A DNA stretch of 64,000 nt, taken from positions 197,960,247-198,024,246 of the forward strand of contig NC_090942.1 in NCBI RefSeq assembly GCF_040807025.1. Reading direction: 5' to 3'. The stretch comes from Struthio camelus. Its lineage: Eukaryota > Chordata > Aves > Struthioniformes > Struthionidae. The position numbers and the translations under genes were made by a program. The notes below the pieces were generated by a model, which worked only from the letters and a program-made list of their open reading frames with translations, did not search any database and had not been told where the DNA came from. This document shows positions 12,101 to 22,210 of the stretch, in pieces (position 1 is the stretch's first letter; each line of letters begins with the position of its first letter).

Positions 12101-15100
12101 TTACTTTATCAAACTCCTACTAATCAGTTCTTCAATATGCATTTGATTCTTCGTATCAAAGCACAACACCTCTTTTTTCTAAGCTTTCTCCAACTTTAAG
12201 AGCATTGTTAATTTCCGTCATCTTCCAATCTAACTGAAGTCCTTCCTAGCTTTGTATCATGATAAGTTACAGTTTCCCGATCAGCACTTACAGCAAATGG
12301 GTGGATCAAAAACAAAACAAAGAGAAACTAACACAGAAACACACACATAACCCCACAGATTACGTTCTGAAGGAGGACATACTTGTTCTGTGACACAAGG
12401 TAATTGTATTAGTGCTTGAAGCTCATCCAGCCTCCTCTGGTAGCTTTTAGCTTTAAAGCTCAGTTCCTTTGGCTACAAACTACCAACTAGCACAAATGCC
12501 AGAAAATTACAGGTAACTAAAGTAAAGATGCCACATTTTTAAATGTATCATTTCTTAGGCTCAGAAGTACTCTAACATAATATAGTTTGCAGAAACAGGC
12601 AAATATATCTACCTACCTCTGTGGTGTCTGTTGACTGACAATAGCATTTGCAGTTTCTCTCAAATATACCTCCCAGTCCATCTCAGGAATGTCTTGATCA
12701 GGAGTGAAAGGATACCTACACAAGAAGAAAATCATCACCTGTTCTAGCAATGGCATAGAAGTAAAATCATTTATGTGTCTAAGATTATAACCTATATTAA
12801 TTTTTAGCAGTGACTTACTGCTGTACTCGGCAGGACTCGCACATAAGCAATGCTTTACGAAGATTTCTGCCAGACTTCTCCGCAAGCCTCTGAGCCAGCT
12901 CCTGAGGGAGAGTCAGGCCTTCCTTCTTACACACACTGGACAGCACATGACAGATCTAGATGCGAAACAGACAGCACAGCAGTCTAGACACCAGTCAACA
13001 GATAGTTTAGCACCTACAGATTTTCCAGTTCAAAACAATTCTGGACCAGAGATGGACTAGTCTCTCATAAGAGATGTTTGGCAAGTCAGTCACCACAAAG
13101 AAAAGCTAGGTCACTTTGTGCAAGTGAAATTATTCATAAGACCACCACAGCAAAAAGATATCTGGTAAAAATTTTTAAAGGACTTTTTTGTTTGTTTCCT
13201 TCTCACATACATCTTCAATGCTGGGAGCAGGCACTCGGACGGCCAGGCATCTGCTTTGAATAGGTGCAATAATTTTTGACATGGAGTTGCAGCACAGGAT
13301 CAACCTGCAGGTGGCCATGTACTTTTCCATAGTTCTTCGCAAAGCATGCTGAGCATCTTTAGTAAGTTTGTCAACCTCTGTTAACAGCACCACTGAAAAA
13401 CAATTTTAAAAGAGCACTTTTTAAAAATATCAAGTCTCTCTAGTAAAATGCATACTTTGAGGTAGGAGAATACCAAAATGAATGATATAACAAGCAAGGA
13501 GCAGCACAGTCCCACAGGCAGGAAAACAGAGTAAGATTAAGATGACCTATGCTCCTTTTTGACTGTGTAACAGGTTGGTCCATCACATCCTATATTCATT
13601 TACCAGAACGTCAATTTCTTGACATAACACTTCAGTGCTAAAAAATAATCCAGGTAGATTTAGAAACTTTCACTCTGATTACTAGCACAACAACTTTTTA
13701 AAGACATTTTAAATAAGCAAAGCAAATAAATTTACGGCATAAGGACACATTAAGAAGCACAATTTATTGAAGACTGTCCTCAATACCTTTTATATTTAGA
13801 AACACATGTCTTAGTTTAAGAAAGCAGGTGTAGAAAGCTGCCCTGTTATGATGGCTGCGAGGGCCTTTCCATGATCTTTTAAAGAAAGGGGGAAGAGGGG
13901 AGAATGTATTTTGCTTCAGAACAGTCAGGAGACACCTAACATGAAGCAGGTTAGCTAACTAGCTGTCTTCTACAGGCTCCTCCACAGGCAATTCAGAGAT
14001 GGCTCATTTCTGTACTCTCAGTGTTGATTAAGAACAGTCTGGAGGAACAGGTCAGTCCATTGCTCTTCTCCTGTTTGTCCTCCGGTTATATCTGCAGCCT
14101 TAGGAGGACAGCCAACTTATCAGACACTTCAAGGGGTATAGTATGACTGCAGCTGTAGGCATATATACTTCAATATCTGGTAGAACCCAAACACAGTCTA
14201 CCAACTTAAATGAAATGTAGTATTTCGTGAGAAGTGTGAGGAAAACAAAAATGAAGTACTAAATCCAAGACAATTTTCAAATAATTTTTGCTCCACACTA
14301 TCTGTCAAGATCTCTCCCTCCTTCAAGCTCTTGTAAAATAGTTCGAGTTTTGCTTTCATTTTAGCCATGACAAAAAAGCACTTGTAACAACGTGTGTCTT
14401 GAAAAACTTGACGAAAGATGCCTTCACTTTCTTACCCAGTTTTCTTCTACACGTTATAGATAAAATGCTTCTGAACTTTCTGCTGAAAATAATCATCCAC
14501 AAAATCCCTACAAATAGGCAGCTAACACCTACTTACACAGAACCATTCACCATAAGGTTATTTTGCCTCTCCACTCAATATTTAGCCTCAGTAGCTTGTA
14601 AGTGAAATACTACTGTAGCTCAGTAAACCAAGTCACAGTGCATTTCAGAGGTAGACTTGAAAAGAGAGAGCAGGAGTCTATGCTCCCCATCCCCAGCTAT
14701 ACTCATTCAACTACAGCCAATTTTCCCAAGAAACCAATGCAATAAACTAGTACAGAGTACTTAACCACTCCAAATACTTCCACAGCAGCTGCAAACCACT
14801 GCAAGAAGTATGTGAAGTTGTTTAGTTTGGGAAAGGTTCATGTGCCCACAAGTATGACATGCATGCACACAGACAGCAAAAAAAGAGGCATCTGAAATCA
14901 CTGGAATGCACAAGTATTTTTCTTCTCCAGTATTCTGACTGACTTTAACCATTTTTACTCACCTTTAAAGTCTCTTTGAGTACTTGTCTCAAGCTGTTGG
15001 GATTGTGCTACTGTCTTCAAAAGCTCCTGGATTACTACACGGTCGTTGTTTCCTGCATCACTGCACAATGAGTTTAAATAAAACTTGTTTTAAAATAACC

Positions 15101-18100
15101 TTACATCATATATAAAATATATCTTCCTAAGCAGCCCCTTAGTCAGACAACTAAAAAAAAAAGAGAAAAGAGTTCAGAAGTTGAGGGTAGAATTCACCTA
15201 CCTTCCACACACGTACTCCGTTGACAGCTACCTTCATACCATTAAAAACAAACACTCATATCTTATGCAGGCACAGACAGGGAAGCAATGAAACAACCAC
15301 AGTAAACTGTTTTATTAACTCTTTAAAATAAACCCTATTTTTATGGTATGAAAAGTCAGATCATTCAAAACGTGTCACCTGCAATTTGGGCAAAGACATT
15401 TACCAGAAACATTTTTACCAGACACTTAAAGCATCCTGCTGGGAAGAAAAAGTAATCAGACAATAGGATGCCTGACTCACTAAAAGGACTTATGTAAATA
15501 CACATTTTTTTTCCTCCTTTAACTAGATATCTTATATGAACAACCTGTAGGTGTAATGTAACCTTGACGGGCAGACACAAAGTTACCAAAAATTATTAGT
15601 AAAAGATTGATACCAAGATGCTATTACAACACAGATAACTGGCTTTTTTCTTCTAGGAGGCTGAAAATCATTGAATAATAGATCTCCTTCCTTCCTCTAC
15701 TCCTTGCTATCCCTTATACTATCACTGCATAGTTTCTCAGTCCTCAGGTTAATAGCTCTAAACCAACTTGGCTCAGTTTTGACAACCAATGGGACTAAAT
15801 TGCAAGCTAGATTACTGATGCAGTAAAGAAAAAAGGACAGCCTTTAGCCTCCCCAAACTACAGCCTTCAGACAGCAGTAGCTCTGCAACATTTCACTAGC
15901 AAGCAAGTGAAAAAGGCATTTGTCTGCCCTGCTCAAGTCACCACTTCACTAGACCTTCCCCATTCTTGACAAGGAGAAGGCAGCAGAACAGACAGAAGCA
16001 TCGTATTACGCTGGGACCAAGTAGGTGCTGCAATCTAAGATCTGTCTTACAGCAAAGAGAGCAGAAAGGGCAAAAAAATGCTGGTTCTGCTTATAAGTTA
16101 AGACGGCTTTTGGAAATAGTGTTTTAAGTGCTAAACTATAGTTTCCAGCACTTAAAGATAGAGCCTTCTCTGCAGTAGCAGTGAATCCAGGCTTGTAATT
16201 GCATTGTGGATGAGCAGATTATCCTGATATTATGTGACTGCATCAAACATTCCAGAAAAATAGAAAACAAATATACAATTACCACACAAACATGTTTACT
16301 TTTTGTTGTTCCTTACCCTCTCACTACCCACTTACTCAGGGGAACCTATTTTAAAGTATTTACCCAGGCAAGTCAAGCAACGAGCAGGCAATGCCTCAGA
16401 ACACAGGGCAACAGTTTGGAGGAAATAGAACAGTTTTATCTAATAAAGTTCCATAACAGATTTAATGTCTGCAGAGTCCTACCCCTTCCCAGAAGTTAAT
16501 TTCCTTTCCCTGTTAGCCATTTACCATGTTCCATGTTGCTCAAGATGCACTGTGTGATTTCACAGTACCATAATTCAATCAGAATTTGCAGACCATACTG
16601 ACAAACATTAGCATAACACAGACAAGTTCACCATCTGGGCAGATACACACATGAAACAGCTAGATCACTTAAAGCCTATGAATCAACGTATTAATTCTTA
16701 ATCAGAACTCAATACAATATTTTCCCCAGTCACTAAAGCAATTCTCTACTTTTAGGTTTTTATATTTAAAGATATAATTATTTTATATCTTTCAAGCTAC
16801 AAGTACTCTACAGAGAGCATTAGAACATAAGGTTGTCAGACCAGAAAACTGAATTGTCAGATATTCCATGTCAACAAAATTACATATTCAAAGGGCTTTA
16901 CCAATAAAAAAGTCTCCGCTTTATTAATTTAGAGTCATAGTAAAAGTATGCACATCAAGTATGCACTAATCAGTATACAGATCTCAACAACAGAACTAGC
17001 TTTTGAAGACGACGTGGTACCTGAGAACGGCTGCTAAAACGCACAGAGTAACATGAGAAAAAAAAGCGTTAGCAATAAGCACAAAGCTAGAAGTTACTTC
17101 GGCATATACATTACTGTCTTGTAAATGCAACTCAGACAACAAAGCCAACATAAACAAAGCCTGCCACTGCAGAATGCAGGTACTCTCACGTGCTTTAAAG
17201 CAATGTTAAAGGGTTTCAGGTAAACTTTTATTTTCTTTGGGTCAGAGAACTATTACCGACAATTTCACAACTGTCAAAGCAGCTATATTGGTGTATTGAA
17301 TGTCTCTGACATTTATATCAACATCTGACCTCACTCGTGACGGGATTCTCAGCATTTGTGGGGGGAGAGTGAAGGGGTCCTATGCTCAAAACTCTTTCTT
17401 AAAGACAATCACTGGGTAAACCTTGCTTATTTTCAAGTCATTTTATTTTTTCATTTGTTAGAGAAGAAATGATTTGGGGTTCTTGACCGAAATAAAAGTT
17501 TTCAATTTCAACCTAAATGGCTAAATTTAGGACTCCAGAATTGTTTCTGATACCCAGTCCTCGCCATCTGCATGCTTATGTGGATAGTTAAACAGAACAT
17601 CACTGTACTCAGTATACACAAATCCAGTTTTCATTCACTTGGAGCTGTTCAATTAAAAATCTTCTCCCTGCCCCCATTTGCATCCCAAACTTGCAAACCC
17701 TTATCTAATTTTCTCAAACAAGAATTTGTGCAATCAGGGCTTTATAAACCTGAGTTGAAACCACTTAAGATATAATCAGTAGCATAAATTCAAATCAGGA
17801 TATTTTGACTATACACTTACCTTGGGTTCACTTCAAGGTGATAGTTACTTGCAATGGTGCTAATTTCAATTTTCTTTTTGGAAGGTGCCTATGCAGGAAG
17901 TAAGTACATTAGATTTCAGAAAGTGTGTTCTAAAATCAGATGCAAGATTGATCTTAAGGATTATAACTATCTAGGTAGCAGGCATGCCAGCAGTTTCACA
18001 ATGCAAGTAATTACTGAGATAATGAGAAGAGAAATACTGATACATCATCCAGTCTCTACACCAGTAACAGTAGTTATGATATATGCATAATATATATTAC

Positions 18101-19935
18101 TAATCGCTATGTACTCCAGTCATTATTACTGAGTGTTGTAGCAAGTAATCTCATTATTGGAATCAGTCATTCAAAAGGAGTGATCTTTTTGTCTTAAGGG
18201 AAAAGCCTGCAGACCTCTGAATTTGGGTCTGAATAGATAAATATTTCTAGTCCAATTATTATGTTCATTCCATTGCTGAGAATTAAAAAACAAGCATTAG
18301 ATGGCCTACTTATGAACAGAAATTGATATCATCTTGCTAGTTAAGCCTTCTACGACATCAATTTTGAACGGAAAATAAATCTGTTTTAATAACAAATTCC
18401 ACCTGCCTTGATCTTAGCCATGTAATTAAGTTGTTTTTTTTCCTAATGTTGAAATCATCACTATGGGAATGAGTAAACAAATTATAACTTGTATATATGA
18501 GAAAAATAGTGCTAGTCATTAAAAAAATAAGGGTTACCTTCACAGACAAATGAAGGTCTATTAATTGGGAGCTAGTCCATTATGCATGCTATTGTCAAAA
18601 CTAGCCAAGACAACCACAGGGACTCAAGAAACCAGAATATCTTGCAAAAGTATTTGTTCCAGTAACCAAACCAGTCTGACTAATTACATAAATGAGTTTG
18701 AACATACTGAACATGAAAAACACTATACCCACTTGTGTTTAAAAAAACACATGCCACACAACAGAAATACGTTAGCATATAAATATCAGTATTGCTTTAG
18801 GGGTGGGGTGAGGGAATTACCGTTATACTTTGATGTTCAATCCTCAGTTTTTCCACACCTGCACCATACAACTCCCTTAGCAAACACATTATTCTAGTCT
18901 TTTTTCCAGCTCCTGATGGTCCATATACCAGCAGATGAGGGAAGTCACCACACTGAACCTGAACAAAAAGTACCAAGTTTAGTTACTTACAATGTTTTCC
19001 TTATGTCATAATAGGGTATTCATCGCTGGCTCAATAGTTGCCTTCCTTTCTCACCCAAGTTTACACGAAGACCATAGCTAACTCATTTTACCTATAACCA
19101 GCATGTGAAATAGTTTCCAGAGTGACAGCTCCAATAAACACACAGGGAAAAAAAGGCAAAACAAAAGTTTAAACCAGAAGAAAAATTTCTTTGCTCTTTC
19201 AGCTACAAGGCTTGAATTTGAATAAACAAGTAACAGGCAGCATGTACTTAAACAAAATTACAAGTTTGTTTCTGGAAAAGCCAAATACCATGGGTTGGAA
19301 AATATCTGACTAAACCGTACACGTAGAGTTAACATTAGTCAGAGACAGCAATCAGGGAGAAACACTGAAAGTCAATCCATCCAGTGAACAGGGGTCAGCA
19401 CACCTGGGGAGGGGATCTTAAGATCTCAGCAACCGCAGAGTCCCACATTTGATTCCTAGCGGCTCACCTTAAACCTCCCACCCACCCGTGAGCAAACAAG
19501 CTAAGCCCTACTCTGTGAGATACCGAGCGTGATCAGCTTAATCAGCAGGAAAGCGCAGATGCGCGGCACTCCTGGAAAAAAAAAAAATCAAGCTAGTGAT
19601 TTCCTTGCACTTTTTTCCTTCGTAAAAAAAGGGTATGTTACTGAGTGGGGCACGCCGCTTCCCGATGAAGAGGAGGAGGAGGAGGCGGCGGCCGTGGCTC
19701 TCCTTGAGGTGCGGAAAGGCCCCCGCCCGCCCGCGCCCCTGAAGTGCGCAGGGGCAGGTCCCGGCGGCGGGAAAGGCCGCAGCGGCGCCGCGCAGGGCCC
19801 GCCGCTGTGGGGCGGGGGGGAATCCGGAGGCGGCGGACGGCCCCTCACCAGGTTGCGGAGCTGGGCAGCCTGCTCGCGGTGGTAGTCCAGGCGGCCGAGC
19901 GAGCCCGGCCGGTACTTGTCCGCCCACAAGCTCAT
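8921..19935 (-). CDS. RFC3: RFC3, replication factor C subunit 3 (clamp loader small subunit), nine spliced exons
   Basis: The minus-strand CDS joins 19935-19849, 18958-18821, 17888-17821, 15060-14963, 13392-13211, 12955-12819, 12715-12617, 10898-10829 and 9112-8921. The sum is 1071 bases including TAA, or 356 residues, with every exon phase agreeing. RFC3 is a subunit of the nuclear RFC1-5 clamp loader, which opens PCNA and loads it on primer-template junctions; it also serves in alternative loaders such as those with RAD17, CTF18 and ATAD5 (family knowledge). Visible motifs are the N-terminal LWADKYRP box, a P-loop GPSGAGKKT at residues 42-50, a weak Walker B region LLTEVD at 133-138, and the clamp-loader SRC motif at 177-179. 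The C-terminal part (about 240-356) corresponds to the collar domain. The P-loop reads GKKT rather than GKT/S and the DE of Walker B is replaced, as expected for this subunit type (equivalent to yeast Rfc5). The sequence is very close to human RFC3 throughout. No frameshift or internal stop is seen. Confidence 0.97.
9607..9623 (+). repeat. (TG)n microsatellite in RFC3 intron 8
   Basis: About eight copies of TG are flanked by TATA-like bases. Confidence 0.95.
10312..10368 (+). repeat. Tandem duplication, 21-base unit, in RFC3 intron 8
   Basis: The unit ttcagctatgatgatgatct plus g occurs twice in a row, followed by two copies of atgatct. It looks like slippage in a GATGAT-rich stretch. Confidence 0.9.
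10829..10898 (-). CDS. RFC3: RFC3 exon 8, residues 270-293
   Basis: It encodes (R)[19 protein letters not shown] then IIMK. The acceptor is CTAACAG and the donor GTAATT. It is 70 bases and ends in phase 0. It begins the collar domain that holds the five RFC subunits together (family knowledge). Confidence 0.96.
10899..12616 (-). other. RFC3 intron 7
   Basis: The intron is 1718 bases with a GTAGGT donor and a CTAACAG acceptor. It contains an old CR1 fragment at about 11617-12010, which is listed separately. Confidence 0.9.
11617..12010 (-). mobile_element. Old CR1-type LINE fragment in RFC3 intron 7
   Basis: The plus strand carries landmarks of the complement of a CR1 3' region: ccacagaatca at the edge, then gaagggccatcta, a ttctcct...ggctaagcc block, and gctcaaaactggatatagca followed by ttccaaaagaagcc. 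These match the CR1 pattern that usually reads as tcatagaatca, catctagt, and caaaactggacacagtattccag. Many substitutions suggest an old insertion. The element is sense with respect to RFC3. It has no intact coding. Confidence 0.65.
12617..12715 (-). CDS. RFC3: RFC3 exon 7, residues 237-270
   Basis: It encodes (Q)[19 protein letters not shown] then [13 protein letters not shown] and two bases of Arg. The acceptor is GTGTAG and the donor GTAGGT. It is 99 bases. Intron 6 between exons 6 and 7 is only 103 bases. Confidence 0.96.
12819..12955 (-). CDS. RFC3: RFC3 exon 6, residues 192-237
   Basis: It encodes [40 protein letters not shown] and SCRVQ plus two bases of Gln. The acceptor is CATCTAG and the donor GTAAGT. 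It is 137 bases. This is the AAA+ lid (sensor 2 side), with the arginine-rich SGRNLRKAL helix seen in the family. Confidence 0.96.
12956..13210 (-). other. RFC3 intron 5
   Basis: This short intron is 255 bases with a GTATGT donor and a CATCTAG acceptor. The exon 5 frame reads through the donor for a few codons before a stop, which is not coding. Confidence 0.9.
13211..13392 (-). CDS. RFC3: RFC3 exon 5, residues 131-191, Walker B region and SRC motif
   Basis: It encodes [40 protein letters not shown] and [20 protein letters not shown] then D. The acceptor is TTTCAG and the donor GTATGT. It is 182 bases, ending in phase 0. LLTEVD occupies the Walker B place without the canonical DE pair. SRC (177-179) is the clamp-loader signature whose arginine reaches the ATP site of the neighbouring subunit (family knowledge). 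Confidence 0.97.
13393..14962 (-). other. RFC3 intron 4
   Basis: The intron is 1570 bases with a GTGAGT donor and a TTTCAG acceptor. Nothing recognisable is seen inside it. Confidence 0.9.
14963..15060 (-). CDS. RFC3: RFC3 exon 4, residues 98-131
   Basis: It encodes (S)[19 protein letters not shown] then [13 protein letters not shown] and the first base of a Val codon. The acceptor is GTGCAG and the donor GTGAGT. It is 98 bases long, and both split codons join correctly with exons 3 and 5. Confidence 0.96.
15061..17820 (-). other. RFC3 intron 3 (largest intron)
   Basis: The intron is 2760 bases with a GTAAGT donor and a GTGCAG acceptor. It is AT-rich. I see no nested gene or recognisable repeat element in it. 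Confidence 0.9.
17821..17888 (-). CDS. RFC3: RFC3 exon 3, residues 76-98 (last codon split)
   Basis: It encodes [20 protein letters not shown] then NP and two bases of a Ser codon. The acceptor is GCATAG and the donor GTAAGT. Its length is 68 bases. The human protein, from memory, has T where this has A at the first residue; otherwise the segment is the same. Confidence 0.96.
17889..18820 (-). other. RFC3 intron 2
   Basis: The intron is 932 bases with a GTAATT donor and a GCATAG acceptor. It is AT-rich, and I see no repeat family or nested gene. Confidence 0.9.
18821..18958 (-). CDS. RFC3: RFC3 exon 2, residues 30-75, carries the P-loop
   Basis: It encodes [20 protein letters not shown] followed by [20 protein letters not shown] and EHQSIT. 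The acceptor ends in TTCAG and the donor is GTAATT. It is 138 bases long and in phase 0 at both ends. It contains the ATP-binding loop GPSGAGKKT and the start of the AAA+ core. Confidence 0.97.
18959..19848 (-). other. RFC3 intron 1
   Basis: This intron of 890 bases runs from donor GTGAGG to an acceptor ending TTCAG. Its first 230 bases lie inside the CpG island and include a short (GAG)/(GGC) triplet run near 19670-19694. The remainder is AT-rich with nothing recognisable. Confidence 0.9.
19849..19935 (-). CDS. RFC3: RFC3 exon 1 (coding part), residues 1-29
   Basis: It starts at the ATG whose complement is CAT at 19933-19935 and encodes [10 protein letters not shown] then [18 protein letters not shown]. 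The donor is GTGAGG (complement at 19843-19848). It ends in phase 0. This start fits because MSLW(A/V)DKYRP is the usual N-terminus of the family. The reading frame stays open into the GC-rich intron to 19588, but that extension does not resemble RFC3. Confidence 0.97.
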
Positions 19936-19936
19936 G

Positions 19937-19943
19937 ATGGCGG
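19937..19943 (+). promoter_or_regulatory. ATGGCGG motif, YY1-like, abutting the RFC3 start codon
   Basis: ATGGCGG is the core of the YY1 motif. It lies one base beyond the complement of the RFC3 ATG. YY1 sites near starts of housekeeping genes are well known. The flanking bases only partly fit the longer consensus. Confidence 0.35.
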
Positions 19944-20028
19944 TTGAAAAGCGCGCGCGCCCGACCCGACCCTCGCCTCCGCCGCCGCCACCGCCACACG
20001 GCTGCTACGGCGGCTGCCTAGGGACCAA

Positions 20029-20033
20029 ATTGG
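20029..20033 (-). promoter_or_regulatory. CCAAT box upstream of RFC3
   Basis: The minus strand reads GGGCCAATTTGGTCCC, about 95 bases upstream of the ATG. CCAAT boxes bind NF-Y and are common in replication-gene promoters (established knowledge). Use here is inference. Confidence 0.5.
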
Positions 20034-20067
20034 CCCGCGCGCGGAGCGGAGCGACGCGGCGCTGCTG

Positions 20068-20077
20068 CCCCGCCCCC
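20068..20077. promoter_or_regulatory. GC box (Sp1/KLF-type) upstream of RFC3
   Basis: The sequence ccccgccccc matches the Sp1-type core. It lies about 135 bases upstream of the ATG and 35 bases from the CCAAT box, a usual promoter spacing. Confidence 0.45.
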
Positions 20078-20143
20078 AGCGGCCCGCCCAGCTGCCCTAA
20101 CGGTCGCACCGCAGCCGCTGCGCCCGCGCTGCCCGCGGGGCCG

Positions 20144-20159
20144 TTTATTTATTTATTTA
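20144..20159 (+). repeat. (TTTA)n run at the upstream edge of the GC-rich promoter core
   Basis: Four copies of TTTA follow directly on a GC-only stretch, and another tttattta occurs a few bases on. It marks the sharp compositional edge upstream of RFC3. Confidence 0.9.
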
Positions 20160-22173
20160 CCCGTTTATTTATGTTGAAAGGACGGAAGAGCATCGTGAGG
20201 GCTCACGTTCGATTGCGTTCGTGAAGCGTTGGTGTATACAGCTCATAAAAGGCAGCGATGGCACCTCACCGTGTACCTATACACAGACCTGTACCGTGTA
20301 CACCTCAGGGCAGCAGGTCCCTGCCAGCGCACCCCCGAGGCACCGGTCAGCGCCGCGGACCGCTGTCTCTCGCTTACATCACCTCCCCGCTTCCTCTCGG
20401 CAGCGAAATCATTATATTTTTACAGATCATCTGCAAATATTTCATACAAATTGGGGGGAGGGGTGTACGCAATAATTAGGGTGGGCGCAGGCCTCCCGCA
20501 AGGCAAGGCAGCCGCCAGGAGGGGTGTGGGACGAGAGAGGTGGCAGCTGAGCCACCGGCGGCAGGTGCCTGAGCTAGTGGGAAGGAGGTGGGAAGAGTCG
20601 GACCAAAAAAAAAAACAAAAAAGAGAGAGGGCCTGCAGGGATAACTGATCATCCCTCCCTGCTTCTGGCCGGATTCATCAGCATGCCTCCAACCTCTTGA
20701 CCTCTGCAGATGGCCGGCAAAAAGAGGCCACTTTTCTGTGTCAGGGGAGCATACGGCGCTTCGATTTTTGGTCTCGCTGCAGCCCCAGAGTTGCAGCCTC
20801 CTTACGGTGCAATGGGTTGCCCGTAATCTGTGACTCGCAGTGCAAATTTGCAAGCTCCCATCTATGTGTGTGGCTTTCTTAGAGCACGCATTACGTAGAG
20901 AAAATTATTTTGATGCTTTGTGTGGTAGCACTAATGAAGCATCATGCATATATGGTGACATTAGTTGAAAACAGAAATAAAATTTCTAAAAGTAGTAAAA
21001 TGTGGGTATACACATGAATAGGCTAAAATGTGTGAGTCTTTTTTTTTTTTTACTTACATCATTTCTGTGAAAAATATGCAGTTGGATAAAAGGTTTATTT
21101 GGCTAATGGTATTGTGTCAGCCCTATGTCTACATTTATTCATATAGTCAAACAGCCCTAACGCAGATAATAGCTTCATTAACCTAGCCATTCAAGTTCCT
21201 CTTGAAGGTCACATAAACCTAGTGAGGGCAGAGAGAGAACAGATCAACTAGTAACGTGTTATCTGTTTATCAGAAATAGTTACGTTACTTACTGTCATAT
21301 GCATTCATGAACGAGTTTTATCTGCAGACTGCCATGAATTAGCAAATTCACCTTGCACTGCTTGTCAGCACTGTCCTTGTGCACAATTGCATCTGTAAAA
21401 GCTGCTGCAGCAGTATCTTGCACAGTGCTTACATTTGAGTCCCTTTGTTCTACTCAACACTACAAAAAGTGACCGTTTTGTCACTGCCATTTCTACATTT
21501 AAAATTTGTAGGTCTGCAGTGCTCCTCATGTGTGGCTGCTCTCTCCTCTCAACACCAGCGTCATCTCTGAATTTGATCATGAGTGCTTTCTTTCCTTATG
21601 TATTCTCTTTAGTTAGTTATATTTCTGACCAACCATTTCAAGCTTTTCCAGGTCCTTTGTTGATTAACCTGACTAATAATGTCTAAGTGGTGTGCTATTC
21701 TTCTTGTGTCTAACAATGTTATGCTAGACTTAATTGCAGTTTCTGTGATAATTCCTTATCAGGAATGTCGTTTACAACATCGTTATGAATCTACTTTGTT
21801 GTTCCAGCCGCAGAGATACTGTTTTTAGTAACTCAAGGTAGCTTCCAGGTAGTGCTTTGACAGGTTCTCCAGGCTTTAGAAAGTACCAGTGAAAACAAAT
21901 CCTTTGCAGATGAAGTTAGACTTAAACAGGTGGGACTCGGTCCGGAAGACAGATAGACACTTTCAGTTCCCAATGAAATCAAGGAGAAATGAAGACGTGT
22001 AGCACCTCTGAAAGGGCTCTAAGCTCTTTGCATTATTAGGCCATCAATAAATTTCCTTAGGACTTCTTGTTAATCCAAGGAGAATATGTTGACAGTTGTG
22101 CCCTAGCTCAGCAAACCTTTTACGCATGGGCTTAAGTTTGAGCTTTGATAAGTTGTTCCTTGCTGTTAAAAGT

Positions 22174-22210
22174 AATTTAATTTGTTAAATACAATTTAAT
22201 TTGTTAAATA
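22174..22210 (+). repeat. Perfect 18-base tandem duplication
   Basis: The unit aatttaatttgttaaata occurs at 22174-22191 and 22193-22210, with a period of 19. Confidence 0.9.

Larger units (their letters stand above)
19620..20240. promoter_or_regulatory. CpG island spanning the RFC3 promoter and exon 1
   Basis: I count roughly seven to ten CpG dinucleotides in most 60-base lines here, against about zero to one in flanking lines. The region covers the RFC3 start codon, the first half of intron 1 and about 300 bases upstream. No clear TATA box is seen. Housekeeping-type dispersed initiation is the expectation for such promoters (inference). Confidence 0.9.

Noticed and set aside
19936-20045. 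Possible E2F sites in the RFC3 promoter
   Set aside because: GCGCGC stretches are present, but none has the TTT/AAA flank needed for the usual E2F consensus, so no site was called even though replication genes are often E2F targets.
19529-20224. Several overlapping Arg/Pro/Gly-rich open frames on both strands around the RFC3 promoter
   Set aside because: They reflect the stop-poor GC-rich CpG island. Only the minus-strand frame from 19935 to 19849 matches a known protein.
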